Source: Borreliella yangtzensis
GTDB lineage: Bacteria > Spirochaetota > Spirochaetia > Borreliales > Borreliaceae
Direction: 5' to 3'
DNA: 64,000 nucleotides
Assembly (NCBI RefSeq): GCF_014201775.1
Contig: NZ_JACHFG010000001.1
Span: 302,541 to 366,540 of the forward strand
Positions within the stretch are counted from its first letter, which is position 1. Each line of letters opens with the position of its first letter. Of this stretch, positions 18,601 through 28,111 are shown piece after piece. The notes under the pieces are model-generated. The model had not been told where the DNA came from. It was given only the letters and a program-made list of their open reading frames with translations, and ran no database searches. The translations under genes were made by a program, and so were the position numbers.

Positions 18601-19107
18601 AAGTAGTTCAAAGTAGGATCTAGTCTCAAGGTTTTCTTTTAATCCTAATTGATTGATTATGCTGGCAATTTCTCTTTTTGCCAAATCTATGTCATTTTGA
18701 TTGGTAACTATTTTTTCTATTTCTAAAAAAAATCCAAGATTCTTTATTTCGTTTATCTCTACATTTAAATTATTAATGTGATAAATTAAACTTTTTTTTA
18801 TTTTTTTGTATAGTTTTTTAAATTTAAGCTCTTTCATAAGGATTAAAAAATTATTAATATTGTCTATTTTAAATTCTACCTCTTTATTAATTTCTATAGT
18901 ATTGTTGTTGTCTATTATTTTTTTTTTAAATGTGACAATTTTTTCTAAAGTATTTAATTTCCTTATTCTTATAATTTTTTTTAGGTTAGAGTAGTAAATG
19001 TCAGTTTTTATTTCTTCTTTAATAAACTTGAATTTTTTATTTGCTAATTTAATAATTCTTTTCAACTCTTTTTGGGGAATAAATGCTTTTGATTCTACTT
19101 CAAACAT
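18574..19107 (-). CDS. cyaB: CYTH-domain protein (class IV adenylate cyclase / triphosphate tunnel enzyme)
   Basis: The 177-residue protein is built almost entirely of a CYTH domain. The N-terminal ExExK motif (EVESK at residues 3-7) is intact. Alternating charged beta strands follow (DIYYSN, RIRKLN, TFKKKI, KEVEFKI, EINEIKNLGFFLEIEK), matching the triphosphate tunnel fold that binds metal and triphosphate. Family members act as adenylate cyclases, thiamine triphosphatases or inorganic triphosphatases; sequence alone does not decide. It is divergent from ktrB and overlaps the convergent secreted protein by 27 bases. Confidence 0.85.
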   Translation of the reverse strand: MFEVESKAFIPQKELKRIIKLANKKFKFIKEEIKTDIYYSNLKKIIRIRKLNTLEKIVTFKKKIIDNNNTIEINKEVEFKIDNINNFLILMKELKFKKLYKKIKKSLIYHINNLNVEINEIKNLGFFLEIEKIVTNQNDIDLAKREIASIINQLGLKENLETRSYFELLSLANQSKK

Positions 19108-19203
19108 ATATTAAAAATAATGTAATTATGATAGTATTTCAATGTTAAAATATTATGCTATATAAGATAAATTTTTAGTAATTTAAACAACTTTTTGTAT
19201 GAT

Positions 19204-20526
19204 ATGTTGAAATTTGAATTTAGCGACAGGTTTTTACTTTTTAGTTATTTTGTTTTAATGATGTTTATAGGCTCTCTTTTGTTAATGTTGCCTATTGCAT
19301 GGCAAGGTGAGGGCAAATTAGCATACATTGATGCTCTTTTTACTGCTGTTTCTGCTGTAAGCATTACAGGTCTTGTAACGGTTGAAGTAGAAAGTTTTTC
19401 TACTTTTGGATTTATCTTAATAATGCTACTAGTTCAGCTTGGAGGCCTTGGATTTATAAGCATTACTACTTTTTATTTACTTATACCTAAAAAGAAAATG
19501 AATTTAACAGATGCAAGAATAATAAAGCAATATTCCCTTTCAAATATAGAATATAATCCTATTAGAATTTTAAAAAGTATATTGTTTATAACTTTTTCAA
19601 TTGAGATGATAGGTTTAATATTAATACTTATTTGTTTTAAACTTAGGGGGGTTAATATTTCATTCTTAGAGGCTTTATTTACTACAGTATCTGCTTTTTG
19701 TAATGCGGGTTTTTCTATGCATTCTGAGAGTATTTATGCGTGGCGAGATGTTCCTGAAGCTATAGTTGTGGTTTCTATTTTAATAATTTGTGGTGGGCTT
19801 GGGTTTATGGTTTATAGAGATGTAAATAATACTATTAAGAACAAAAAAAAACTATCACTTCATGCTAAAATAGTTTTTTCGTTAAGTTTTGTTTTAATTA
19901 TAATTGGCTCAATTTTATTTTTTTTTACAGAGATGCATAAATTAAAATGTGGTTATTCAATAGGCACTCTAATATTTAATTCAATTTTTTATTCAATTAG
20001 TACTAGAACAGCTGGTTTTAATTATCTTGATAATTCTTTGATAAGCGGAAGAACCCAAATAGTTTCTCTGCCGTTTATGTTTATTGGTGGGGCACCTGGA
20101 TCAACTGCAGGGGGAATTAAGATTACAACATTTTTTTTAATTATATTAGCTGTTGTTAAAAATCAAAATGGCAATGGGTATATTATTGGATCTTATAAGG
20201 TTTCAATAGATAGTATAAGGTTTGCACTTTTATTTTTTGCAAGAGCTATTTTTATTTTAAGTTTTTCTTTTTTCATGCTTCTTTTTTTTGAAGGAGGGTC
20301 TGGCAATTGGAAAGTTATTGATTTGGGTTATGAAGTATTTTCTGCTTTTGGGACAGTTGGTCTTTCAGTTGGAGTAACTCAGGATTTGTCATTTTGGGGT
20401 AAAGTCATTATAATTTTTACTATGTTTGCAGGGCGAATAGGGCTTTTTTCGATGGCTGTTTTTGTTTCAAGAAAGGTTCGTTTTGAAGAATTTACAAGAC
20501 CAAGACAAGATATTTTGGTTGGGTGA
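19204..20526 (+). CDS. ktrB: Potassium uptake membrane subunit KtrB/TrkH
   Basis: This is the ion-translocating subunit of a K+ (Na+-coupled) transporter. The roughly 440-residue protein has four pore-loop repeats with selectivity segments SITGLV, FCNAGF, STRTAGF and GTVGLS, each flanked by membrane helices. ATG 19204 was chosen; a TTG at 19195 in the same frame is equally possible since neither has a clear ribosome site. It is followed directly by the regulatory subunit gene, whose coding frame starts within a few bases of this stop. Confidence 0.94.
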   Translation: MLKFEFSDRFLLFSYFVLMMFIGSLLLMLPIAWQGEGKLAYIDALFTAVSAVSITGLVTVEVESFSTFGFILIMLLVQLGGLGFISITTFYLLIPKKKMNLTDARIIKQYSLSNIEYNPIRILKSILFITFSIEMIGLILILICFKLRGVNISFLEALFTTVSAFCNAGFSMHSESIYAWRDVPEAIVVVSILIICGGLGFMVYRDVNNTIKNKKKLSLHAKIVFSLSFVLIIIGSILFFFTEMHKLKCGYSIGTLIFNSIFYSISTRTAGFNYLDNSLISGRTQIVSLPFMFIGGAPGSTAGGIKITTFFLIILAVVKNQNGNGYIIGSYKVSIDSIRFALLFFARAIFILSFSFFMLLFFEGGSGNWKVIDLGYEVFSAFGTVGLSVGVTQDLSFWGKVIIIFTMFAGRIGLFSMAVFVSRKVRFEEFTRPRQDILVG

Positions 20527-20531
20527 AGCAT

Positions 20532-21314
20532 ATGAAAACATTTGTTATTATTGGGCTAAGTAATTTAGGAATTCACTTGCTTGAAGATTTAAGCAGACTT
20601 GATTGTCAAATTATTATTATAGATACATCTAAAGAACTTATTGAAGAATATGATGTAATATCTACAGAAAGTTTTGTTGTTGAACAATTTACTAAAAATG
20701 CTTTGAAAAGAATAATTCCTGTAGATACAGACGCTGTTGTGATTGACTTTGATGATGATCTTGGCAAAAGTGCTCTTGTAACCCACTATTGTAATCTTTT
20801 AGGTTTGAAGGAAATATGTGTTAAGACAGAAAATAGGGATGATGCTGAAATATTGAAAACTCTTGGCGCAACAAAAATTATATTTCCAAGTAAAGATGCT
20901 GCAAGAAGATTAACCCCATTATTAGTATCTCCTAATCTTTCAACTTATAATATTATTGGGTATGATATTATTGTGGCTGAAACTGTTATTCCCAAAGAAT
21001 ATGTTGGAAAAACTCTTTATGAAGCTGATCTTAGAAGAGAACGCGGTATTACAGTTATTGCTGTTAGGAATTTAAGTAATTCTAGGTATGAATTTGTTGA
21101 TGGTGATTATTTTTTTTTAAAAGATGATAAAATTGTAATTTGTGGAAAACCAGATAGTATTGAAAATTTTACAAACAATAAAGATTTAATTAAAGATTTA
21201 ATTTCGGTTTCTAAAGAGGATGAAAATTTAAATAAAGATGCTGAAAAGAAGCCTAGATTTGTAGGGATTTTTAATTTTATGAAAATTTTTCAAAAAGATC
21301 GTAAGGATAATTAG
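20532..21314 (+). CDS. ktrA: Potassium uptake regulatory subunit KtrA/TrkA (RCK protein)
   Basis: This cytosolic ring protein binds nucleotides and gates KtrB. The N-terminal Rossmann RCK domain starts at FVIIGLSNLGIHLLEDL; the glycine loop is GLSNLG, slightly off the usual GxGxxG. Acidic strand ends at IIIDTS and VIDFDDD. A C-terminal RCK_C domain follows (PKEYVGKTLYEADL, ERGITVIAVRN). I chose ATG 20532; the alternative GTG 20523 overlaps the ktrB stop. At 260 residues it is slightly longer than typical (about 220), owing to a basic C-terminal tail. Confidence 0.92.
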   Translation: MKTFVIIGLSNLGIHLLEDLSRLDCQIIIIDTSKELIEEYDVISTESFVVEQFTKNALKRIIPVDTDAVVIDFDDDLGKSALVTHYCNLLGLKEICVKTENRDDAEILKTLGATKIIFPSKDAARRLTPLLVSPNLSTYNIIGYDIIVAETVIPKEYVGKTLYEADLRRERGITVIAVRNLSNSRYEFVDGDYFFLKDDKIVICGKPDSIENFTNNKDLIKDLISVSKEDENLNKDAEKKPRFVGIFNFMKIFQKDRKDN

Positions 21315-21323
21315 GGTTCAAGA

Positions 21324-22295
21324 ATGACTAAAATTATTCCTGTAGCAAGTGGTAAAGGTGGTGTTGGAAAAACATCTTTTGTTGCAAATGTTGGTTATAA
21401 GCTTTCTAGTTTGGGTAAAACTGTAATACTTGTTGACCTTGATCTTGGAGGTTCTAATTTGCATACATGTTTGGGTGTTAAGAATAAAGGTGTAGGCATT
21501 GGTTCTTTTATTAATAAAAAGGATAAAAGTTTTTCAGATTTAGTATGCAAAACATCTTATGATAAGCTTTACCTTATTCCAGGTGATGCTCTTTATACTG
21601 GAACAGCCAATCTTTCTTTTTCTATTAAGAAAAAAATTATCGAAGCCATTCAAAAAGATCTTATTGCTGATTTTATTTTTTTAGATTTAGGATCTGGAAC
21701 TTCTTATAATACAATAGATTTTTATTTAGCATCTTATAGTGGTATTATTGTTACAGTGCCAGAGACCCCCTCTATACTTAATGCTTATTCTTTTTTAAAG
21801 AATGCTCTTTATCGTCTTTTATATTTAGGGTTTCCGCAAAAAAGCCCTGAGCGTGATTATATTGGTAATTTTTTCAAAGATAAGATTGAAGGTACAAAGC
21901 TTGGATTTAAAGATTTGGTTGTTGGGATTGAACTTATTTCATTGAGTTCTTCTTTGAAAGTTAAGAAGATGATGAATAATTTTTATCCTAGAGTGGTGTT
22001 AAATAGAATAGAAACTAGTGAAGAGATTGCTATGTGTGAAAATTTGATTAATGTTGTTAAGAATAATATTAATATACCAATAGAGTTTATAGGCTTTGTG
22101 CCTTTTGCAAAAAGTTTTAGAGAAGCTATTAATAATAGAGTGCCATTTATTGATTTTGAGAAGAATTCAAAATTGAATAAATATTTTGAATTTATAGCTG
22201 GTAATTTAATTAAATCTCCTATTGAAGGGTCCCCTTATATTTATGATGACATATACGATATGATTAAAGATCAAAGTCAATTTATTAGAAAGTAA
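21324..22295 (+). CDS. MinD/ParA-family P-loop ATPase
   Basis: This 323-residue ATPase has a deviant Walker A motif GKGGVGKTS at the N-terminus (about residues 10-18), LVDLDLGGSN as the A' motif, and FIFLDLGSGTS as Walker B. The family includes MinD, ParA and the flagellar placement factor FlhG. The C-terminal amphipathic helix of MinD is not obvious. The gene is 9 bases after ktrA and 30 bases before pfk, so it may belong to the same transcript. Its cargo or partner is not evident, so I give no symbol. Confidence 0.86.
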   Translation: MTKIIPVASGKGGVGKTSFVANVGYKLSSLGKTVILVDLDLGGSNLHTCLGVKNKGVGIGSFINKKDKSFSDLVCKTSYDKLYLIPGDALYTGTANLSFSIKKKIIEAIQKDLIADFIFLDLGSGTSYNTIDFYLASYSGIIVTVPETPSILNAYSFLKNALYRLLYLGFPQKSPERDYIGNFFKDKIEGTKLGFKDLVVGIELISLSSSLKVKKMMNNFYPRVVLNRIETSEEIAMCENLINVVKNNINIPIEFIGFVPFAKSFREAINNRVPFIDFEKNSKLNKYFEFIAGNLIKSPIEGSPYIYDDIYDMIKDQSQFIRK

Positions 22296-22325
22296 TTAGG
22301 CTATAATTCCATAAAGGAGTATTGG

Positions 22326-23669
22326 GTGTATAGAATTAAGAATGAAAAGTTAGATTTTAAAATAGATAGTTTGGGAGAATGTAAGCAAAACAATCCTTTG
22401 ATTGATTTTTATGCTAGCGAGGGTTTTTCACATTTTGTTAATGAAAAAAATAAAATTAAGTTTAGTGTATATAGAAATGAGGATACTGGGGATAAGTATG
22501 AAGATGTTCTTTTAGAAAAAGCTGGGCCCAGAGAAAAAATTTATTTTGTACCCAGACATGTTAAAGCTGCTATTACTACTTGTGGTGGACTTTGCCCTGG
22601 TTTTAATGATGTTATTCGTTCTATTGTTCGAACTTTATGGAAAATTTATGGTGTTCGCAATATTTATGGGGTAAAGTTTGGATATCAAGGTCTTTTGCCT
22701 GAGTCAAATTCACCTTTTATTAATCTTAATCCAGATGTTGTTGATGATATTAATAAATTTGGGGGTACTATTCTTGGTTCTTCAAGGGGTGGTATTAAAC
22801 CTGTGGAAATAGTTGACACTTTGGAGAGAATGAATATTAATATGATTTTTAACATTGGTGGGGATGGTACTCAAAAGGGATCTCTTCTTATTGCTGAGGA
22901 GATAGAAAAAAGAAATTTAAAAATAGCAGTTGTGGGTATCCCTAAAACTATAGACAATGATTTTATGTTTGTTCAAAAATCTTTTGGATTTGAGACTGCC
23001 GTAGAACAAGCGGTTGCAGCTGTTGCTGGTGCTCATTTTGAAGCTAATAGTGCTTATAATGGTATTGGACTTGTTAAAGTTATGGGGCGAGATTCTGGAT
23101 TTATTGCCGCTCATACTGCGCTTTCTTCTAATGATGTTAATTTTTGTTTAATTCCAGAACTTGATTTTGATATAGAAGGGCCTAATGGATTTCTTGTTCA
23201 TCTTGAAAGACGACTTTTAGAGAAAGAAAGTTTAGAAGAAATTCCTCATGCAGTAATATTGATAGCAGAAGGAGCAGGTCAAAAGTATTTTGATCATTTT
23301 ACTCGTAAAAAAGATGATTCTGGAAATTTGCTTTATGAGGATATTGGACTTTACATTAAAGATAAAATCACAGAATATTTTAAAGCAAAAAATATACAAT
23401 TTACTCTCAAATACATTGATCCTAGTTATATTATTAGAAGTTCTCCTGCTAATGCTAGTGATTCTTTATATTGTGCTAGGCTTGGGTCGAACGCTGTGCA
23501 TGCTGCAATGTCTGGCAAGACAAAAATGTTGATTAGTTTGTGGAGTACAAAATTTGTTCATATACCTATTAAGATGGCAGTAATTGACAGAAATAAGGTT
23601 AACCCAAATGGTTCTTTTTGGAGAGATGTTCTTTCAAGCACAGGACAACCGATTAGCATGAAGAATTAA
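22326..23669 (+). CDS. pfk: 6-phosphofructokinase (long PfkA-superfamily type)
   Basis: The enzyme phosphorylates fructose-6-phosphate, the committing glycolytic step in an organism that lives on glycolysis. The 447-residue protein has TTCGGLCPGFNDVIR, FNIGGDGTQKG, PKTIDND, VMGRDSGFIA and VILIAEGAG. Gly follows GGD (usual in ATP enzymes) while Lys is in PKTIDND (usual in PPi enzymes and in plant-type ATP enzymes). The phosphoryl donor is therefore probably ATP but not proven. GTG 22326 has AAAGGAG upstream. It converges on cdr with a 15-base gap. Confidence 0.93.
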   Translation: MYRIKNEKLDFKIDSLGECKQNNPLIDFYASEGFSHFVNEKNKIKFSVYRNEDTGDKYEDVLLEKAGPREKIYFVPRHVKAAITTCGGLCPGFNDVIRSIVRTLWKIYGVRNIYGVKFGYQGLLPESNSPFINLNPDVVDDINKFGGTILGSSRGGIKPVEIVDTLERMNINMIFNIGGDGTQKGSLLIAEEIEKRNLKIAVVGIPKTIDNDFMFVQKSFGFETAVEQAVAAVAGAHFEANSAYNGIGLVKVMGRDSGFIAAHTALSSNDVNFCLIPELDFDIEGPNGFLVHLERRLLEKESLEEIPHAVILIAEGAGQKYFDHFTRKKDDSGNLLYEDIGLYIKDKITEYFKAKNIQFTLKYIDPSYIIRSSPANASDSLYCARLGSNAVHAAMSGKTKMLISLWSTKFVHIPIKMAVIDRNKVNPNGSFWRDVLSSTGQPISMKN

Positions 23670-23684
23670 ATTATTAAATTTTTT

Positions 23685-25016
23685 CTATTTTGCAGCATTT
23701 CCAGCGATATTTAATATATCCCAGGTTCTTGAGAATGGTGGAGAATATGAAAAATCCATCATTCCCAGTTCCTTTGTTGTAAGCTTTGAATAGATTGCAA
23801 TTGATAACGCATGCATTCTGATTACGGCTCCATTTTTTCCTATTGCTTGTGCTCCAAGGATTGTTTTGGTATTTTCTTCATAAATTAGCTTAATATAAAG
23901 ATCTTCTTGTCCTGGATAATAATTTGTATGATTTTTATCCTTTATAAAAATTGTTTTATATTTTATTTGAAGCTTTTGTGCATCTTTTTCTGTAAGTCCT
24001 GTTCTTGCAGCCTCTAAAGATAGTACTTTAATTGAAGCTGAGCCCAATGTGCCTTTAAATGGAACATGATTCCCAGCCAAATTTTCACCGATTATTCTTC
24101 CAAGTTTGTTGGCTGTTGTTGCCAGGGGTATATATTCATTTTTTTTGCTTACTATGTTATAAGTAGTTGCGCAATCTCCTGCAGAAAAAATATTTTTTAT
24201 GTTAGTTTCGCCATACTCATTTACAATTATTGCTCCATTTGTAGTAGTTTTAATCTGATTTTCTAAAAATTCAGTAGCTGGTTTTATTCCAGTAGCAAGT
24301 ATAACAACGTCAGCTTGATAAGTATTTTTGTTTGTTACGACTCCTTCTACTTTTTTTTCTCCTATTAAGCTTTTTACGAACTCATTTGTATGAAGATTAA
24401 CACCTTTTTTTATTAGTTCTTCTTCCATTATTTTGACTATTTCTTCGTCAAAGGAATCCATGAGTATATGTTTGTCTAGTTGAATTAGTCTTACATTTTT
24501 TCTTTTATTTTTTGCTGCTTCTATCATTTCAATTCCAATATATCCAGCACCAATTATCACTATATTTTTAATATCTTCTTTGTCCATTAAATTTTTTATT
24601 TTTTGACCATCTTCTAAATCTCTTAGCGTACAAAAATTTTTTAGATTGATATTATTGATTGCTGGGATAATAGGTTTTGCACCAGTTGCTATCATGAGCT
24701 TGTCGTAAGTGTCGCTAAAAATGCTTCCTGTTTTTTGATTTTTTATTACGATTGTATTGCTTTTTGTATCCACTTTGATAACTTCGTGGTTAGTTTTAAC
24801 AGAGATGCCAGTTTTTTCGAATTCTTCTTTTGTTCTTGAGATCATTGTATTTGGACTGTCGAAAAATCCTCCTATAAAGTAAGGCAGACCACAAGTTCCA
24901 AGGGATACAATATTTGTTTTTTCATAGATAGTAATATCTAGATTGTTGTTTAAGCGTTTTGCTTTGGCTGCGGCACTAGTTCCTGCTGATGTGCCCCCAA
25001 TAATTATTATTTTCAT
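23685..25016 (-). CDS. cdr: CoA-disulfide reductase (long annotated as NADH oxidase)
   Basis: This FAD/NAD(P)H enzyme reduces CoA disulfide, keeping CoA as the main low-molecular-weight thiol. The 443-residue protein has an N-terminal FAD dinucleotide fold (IIIGGTSAGTSAAAKAKR) and a single redox cysteine in SLGTCGLPYFIGG (Cys near residue 43, the CoADR SxxxCxxP pattern rather than a CxxxxC pair). A second NAD(P)H fold follows (IVIIGAGYIGIEM), then ILATGIKPAT, FSAGDCATT and the dimerisation domain. It lies 14 bases downstream of the symporter gene on the same strand. Confidence 0.92.
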   Translation of the reverse strand: MKIIIIGGTSAGTSAAAKAKRLNNNLDITIYEKTNIVSLGTCGLPYFIGGFFDSPNTMISRTKEEFEKTGISVKTNHEVIKVDTKSNTIVIKNQKTGSIFSDTYDKLMIATGAKPIIPAINNINLKNFCTLRDLEDGQKIKNLMDKEDIKNIVIIGAGYIGIEMIEAAKNKRKNVRLIQLDKHILMDSFDEEIVKIMEEELIKKGVNLHTNEFVKSLIGEKKVEGVVTNKNTYQADVVILATGIKPATEFLENQIKTTTNGAIIVNEYGETNIKNIFSAGDCATTYNIVSKKNEYIPLATTANKLGRIIGENLAGNHVPFKGTLGSASIKVLSLEAARTGLTEKDAQKLQIKYKTIFIKDKNHTNYYPGQEDLYIKLIYEENTKTILGAQAIGKNGAVIRMHALSIAIYSKLTTKELGMMDFSYSPPFSRTWDILNIAGNAAK

Positions 25017-25030
25017 GATTGTTTTTCCAT

Positions 25031-26422
25031 TTATTTGGTTATGAACTCTTTTTTATTGTATATATTATGGTTAAATTGTTTAAGTTGTTTTGCAGATATA
25101 ACACCAGCAAGCATTGAACCGCCCACATTAACAGCTGTTCTTCCCATGTCAATTAAAGGTTCAACAGATATTACAAGTCCGACCAACCCTACTGGAAAGT
25201 TCATTGCTGAGAGTACCATTAATGAGGCTGTTGTTGCGCCTCCGCCAGCGCCAGCAGCTCCAAATGAAGTTATTATTATTAATCCAAGAAGTGTAAATAT
25301 AAATGAAGCATCTGTGGGGTTTATTCCTTGAGTTGGTGCTATCATTACTGCAAGCATAGCGGGGTGCAGTGCCGCACAACCATTTTGCCCAATTGATGTT
25401 CCAAAGGAGCTTGATAAATTTGCTATTCCTTCGCTTACTCCCAAGTTTTTAGTTTGAATTTCTATATTAATAGGTATGGTTGCAGCACTAGATCTGGATA
25501 TGAATGCAAATGTTAGTGCTGGAGATATTTTTTTTATAAAAGTAATTGGGTTTAATTTGTTTATTGCAATTAATGTCATATGCATAAGAAATGTAATACC
25601 TATAGCAATGTAGGAAGCAATTACAAATTCTCCAAGCTTTATTATGCTTTTGATTTCGCTGGTTGCTGTAATTTTTGTCATTAAGGCTAATATAGCATAA
25701 GGTGTTAGTTTTAAAATTAAAGTTACTATTCCTAATATTACGTCTTGAAGCGTTAATATTATTTTTTTAAAAAATTCTATTGATTCCGGTTTTTTGATAG
25801 ATGCTTTTAGAGCAGCTATCCCTACAACAGCTGAAAAGATCACAACCCCAATTGTTGAATTTTTTCTAAGTCCTGCCAAATCTTCAAATATGTTTTGTGG
25901 AATAAGTTCTGATATTTTTTGTGTGATTGGTGTTTGATTTAATATTTCAAGGCCTTTTTGTAATTTTTCACCTTGTAAAATTTCACTGGCTTCTGCTTGC
26001 AGCCCCTCAGCTGTTAATCCTAATATTAAAGCAGTTGAAATGCCAATTACAGCAGCAATGCCTGCTGTAATTACTAATGTTAAGATTACAAGTAGACTCA
26101 TTTTTCCAACATCTTGACTGTTGGTTAATCTTATTATTGCAGAGATTATTGATGTTATTATTAAGGGAATTATAACCATTTTAAGAAGCCTTACATATCC
26201 TTCGCCTAAAATGTTTATCCAATTAATAGTTTCGTTTGTTATAGAAGAACTTGTGCCATAAAAATATTGAATAGTAGTTCCAAATGCTATTCCTATTCCC
26301 AAAGATATAAACACTCTTTTTGTAAAAGAAACATTTTTTCTTTTGCAAAAATAAACTATGCTTATTAGAATAAGCATTATTATAATATTGATTAATGTAT
26401 ATAATATACTTATTTTATCCAT
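25031..26422 (-). CDS. tcyP: Dicarboxylate/amino-acid:cation symporter, TcyP-like (probable cystine importer)
   Basis: This 463-residue DAACS-family transporter has about eight membrane spans and the two re-entrant hairpins. The substrate region AFISRSSAATIPINIE and the SFGTSIGQNGCAALHP and SVEPLIDMGRTAVNVGG stretches resemble, from memory, Bacillus TcyP (L-cystine) more than glutamate carriers. Length and N-terminus (YFCKRKNVSFTKRVF) also fit TcyP. It is usually annotated gltP or glutamate transporter; I prefer cystine, and the linked CoA-disulfide reductase supports a thiol role. It is probably transcribed with cdr. The substrate is inferred. Confidence 0.85.
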   Translation of the reverse strand: MDKISILYTLINIIIMLILISIVYFCKRKNVSFTKRVFISLGIGIAFGTTIQYFYGTSSSITNETINWINILGEGYVRLLKMVIIPLIITSIISAIIRLTNSQDVGKMSLLVILTLVITAGIAAVIGISTALILGLTAEGLQAEASEILQGEKLQKGLEILNQTPITQKISELIPQNIFEDLAGLRKNSTIGVVIFSAVVGIAALKASIKKPESIEFFKKIILTLQDVILGIVTLILKLTPYAILALMTKITATSEIKSIIKLGEFVIASYIAIGITFLMHMTLIAINKLNPITFIKKISPALTFAFISRSSAATIPINIEIQTKNLGVSEGIANLSSSFGTSIGQNGCAALHPAMLAVMIAPTQGINPTDASFIFTLLGLIIITSFGAAGAGGGATTASLMVLSAMNFPVGLVGLVISVEPLIDMGRTAVNVGGSMLAGVISAKQLKQFNHNIYNKKEFITK

Positions 26423-26486
26423 TATTACCTCTTGTATAAGCTTAGTGCATTCTTTTTTAAACTTAAGGTTATATATTTAAAATTAA

Positions 26487-28079
26487 TTAATCTTGTTTTA
26501 ATATTTTTTTAGAATAATATTCTATTACTTCATCTTCAAAATTGTCATTTTTTAGAATTTGATTTGCAAGAATTTTGCCTAGCTGAACCCCTTCTTGGTC
26601 AAATGAGTTTATATTTAGTAAAAATCCCTCAAACATTACTTTATTTTCATAATGGGAGAGTATTGATCCTATTGCATAAGGTGTCAATTCTTTTGAATAT
26701 ATTAGTGCAGAAGGTCTCTCTCCTTTGAAATTTTTATTTTTGTTATTGTTTTCTTTGCCTTTTGAAAATGCTATTATTTGGGCTATTAAATTTGCTTTTA
26801 ATTTGTCATTGCTTGAGCTATTATCAGATATTATATCTTCTTTAAGTTGTGTTTCATTAAAACCTATGAAATCCATTGGAACTATGTCTGTTCCTTGATG
26901 AAGCATTTGAAAGAATGAGTGTTGAACATCTGTTCCAGTGCCTCCCCAAATTATTCTTACAGTTTTATAGTTTATTGTTTCGTTAAATCTGTTTACACTT
27001 TTTCCATTGCTTTCCATTTCAAGTTGTTGCAAGTGAAGATAAAAATTTTCCATTGCTTTAGAATAAGCAATAATACAGTTACTACTGTAGTTGAGAACAT
27101 TTCTTTCGTATATACTAATTAATGCTGCTAATAAGGGTGCATTGTCTTTTACATTTTTATTTAATGCTTTTTTATCAGCTTTATTGGCTCCTTTTATAAT
27201 TTCTTTTACAATTTTTTCTGTGAAGCAAAGAGTGAGTAGTGTAAGTCCAACTGCTGATGTTGGTGAAAATCGCCCACCTATTGAATTATGCATGAAGAAA
27301 TATTCAAGGCAACCTTTTTCTTCTAGTGCTAATAGACTATCTTTTAATGTTATGATGACCATTTGCTTTTTATACTCTTTTATGCCATTTGATTTTAATT
27401 TGTTTATTAAGAATTGCATATTAGCTTTAGTTTCTAATGTATTCCCACTTTTCGATACAATAATAAAAAGCGTTTCATCAACATTAATACTACTTAACAC
27501 CTCTTCGGATTCGTCTGGATCAATGTTTGAAATAAAATAACCATTCATTAAGGTAAGATTACATTTTTTTGCATAATTTTTTATTGAGCTATAAAGAGCT
27601 TTTGGCCCTAGACTGGATCCACCAATTCCTATTTGGACTACATTTTTAAACTTTTTGCCATTTGCACTTTTAATATTTCCAGAATGGATTTGTTTCGCAA
27701 AATTATATATCTTTTCAAGTTCTGATTGAAAAAATTCTCTCATATTTTCTTTATTGTTTTCTATTACATCTTTGCCAATTTGTCCTCTTGTAAGGTGGTG
27801 TAGGACTTTTCTATTTTCACTAATATTGATCTTTTCCCCATTAAGTACTTCTTTATATTTTTCTATTAAATTTGATTCATCGCTTAAATCTTGAAAAATT
27901 TTAAGATGGTTTTCATTAATTTGCTTTGAAGCATAATTATAATGCACACTATCTCCTTCTATTGTAATTTCGTACTCTTTTATTCTTTTCCCGGTTAGTG
28001 CGGTTTTAAGCACTTCTGGAGCAATTCCTTCAAGGATTTTAAAATTTTTAAGCTCATTAAGATTTTTGTAATTTATCAT
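26487..28079 (-). CDS. pgi: Glucose-6-phosphate isomerase
   Basis: The enzyme interconverts glucose-6-phosphate and fructose-6-phosphate. The 530-residue protein carries VQIGIGGSSLGPKALY, IVSKSGNTLETKAN, GGRFSPTSAVGL, and the C-terminal SFDQEGVQLGK with the catalytic Lys region. ATG 28079 was chosen because AAAGGGG sits 7 bases upstream; an in-frame GTG at 28085 is too close to that site. It follows the ParB-like gene by about 30 bases and precedes the symporter, so it may lie in a long transcript from the PBP gene onward. Confidence 0.96.
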   Translation of the reverse strand: MINYKNLNELKNFKILEGIAPEVLKTALTGKRIKEYEITIEGDSVHYNYASKQINENHLKIFQDLSDESNLIEKYKEVLNGEKINISENRKVLHHLTRGQIGKDVIENNKENMREFFQSELEKIYNFAKQIHSGNIKSANGKKFKNVVQIGIGGSSLGPKALYSSIKNYAKKCNLTLMNGYFISNIDPDESEEVLSSINVDETLFIIVSKSGNTLETKANMQFLINKLKSNGIKEYKKQMVIITLKDSLLALEEKGCLEYFFMHNSIGGRFSPTSAVGLTLLTLCFTEKIVKEIIKGANKADKKALNKNVKDNAPLLAALISIYERNVLNYSSNCIIAYSKAMENFYLHLQQLEMESNGKSVNRFNETINYKTVRIIWGGTGTDVQHSFFQMLHQGTDIVPMDFIGFNETQLKEDIISDNSSSNDKLKANLIAQIIAFSKGKENNNKNKNFKGERPSALIYSKELTPYAIGSILSHYENKVMFEGFLLNINSFDQEGVQLGKILANQILKNDNFEDEVIEYYSKKILKQD

Positions 28080-28111
28080 AAACACACCCCTTTGATATGG
28101 TTAAAATTTTT

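Noticed and set aside
27091..27540. 149-codon plus-strand frame opposite pgi
   Set aside because: It lies wholly inside a conserved enzyme gene in antisense, with no ribosome site and no recognisable domain.
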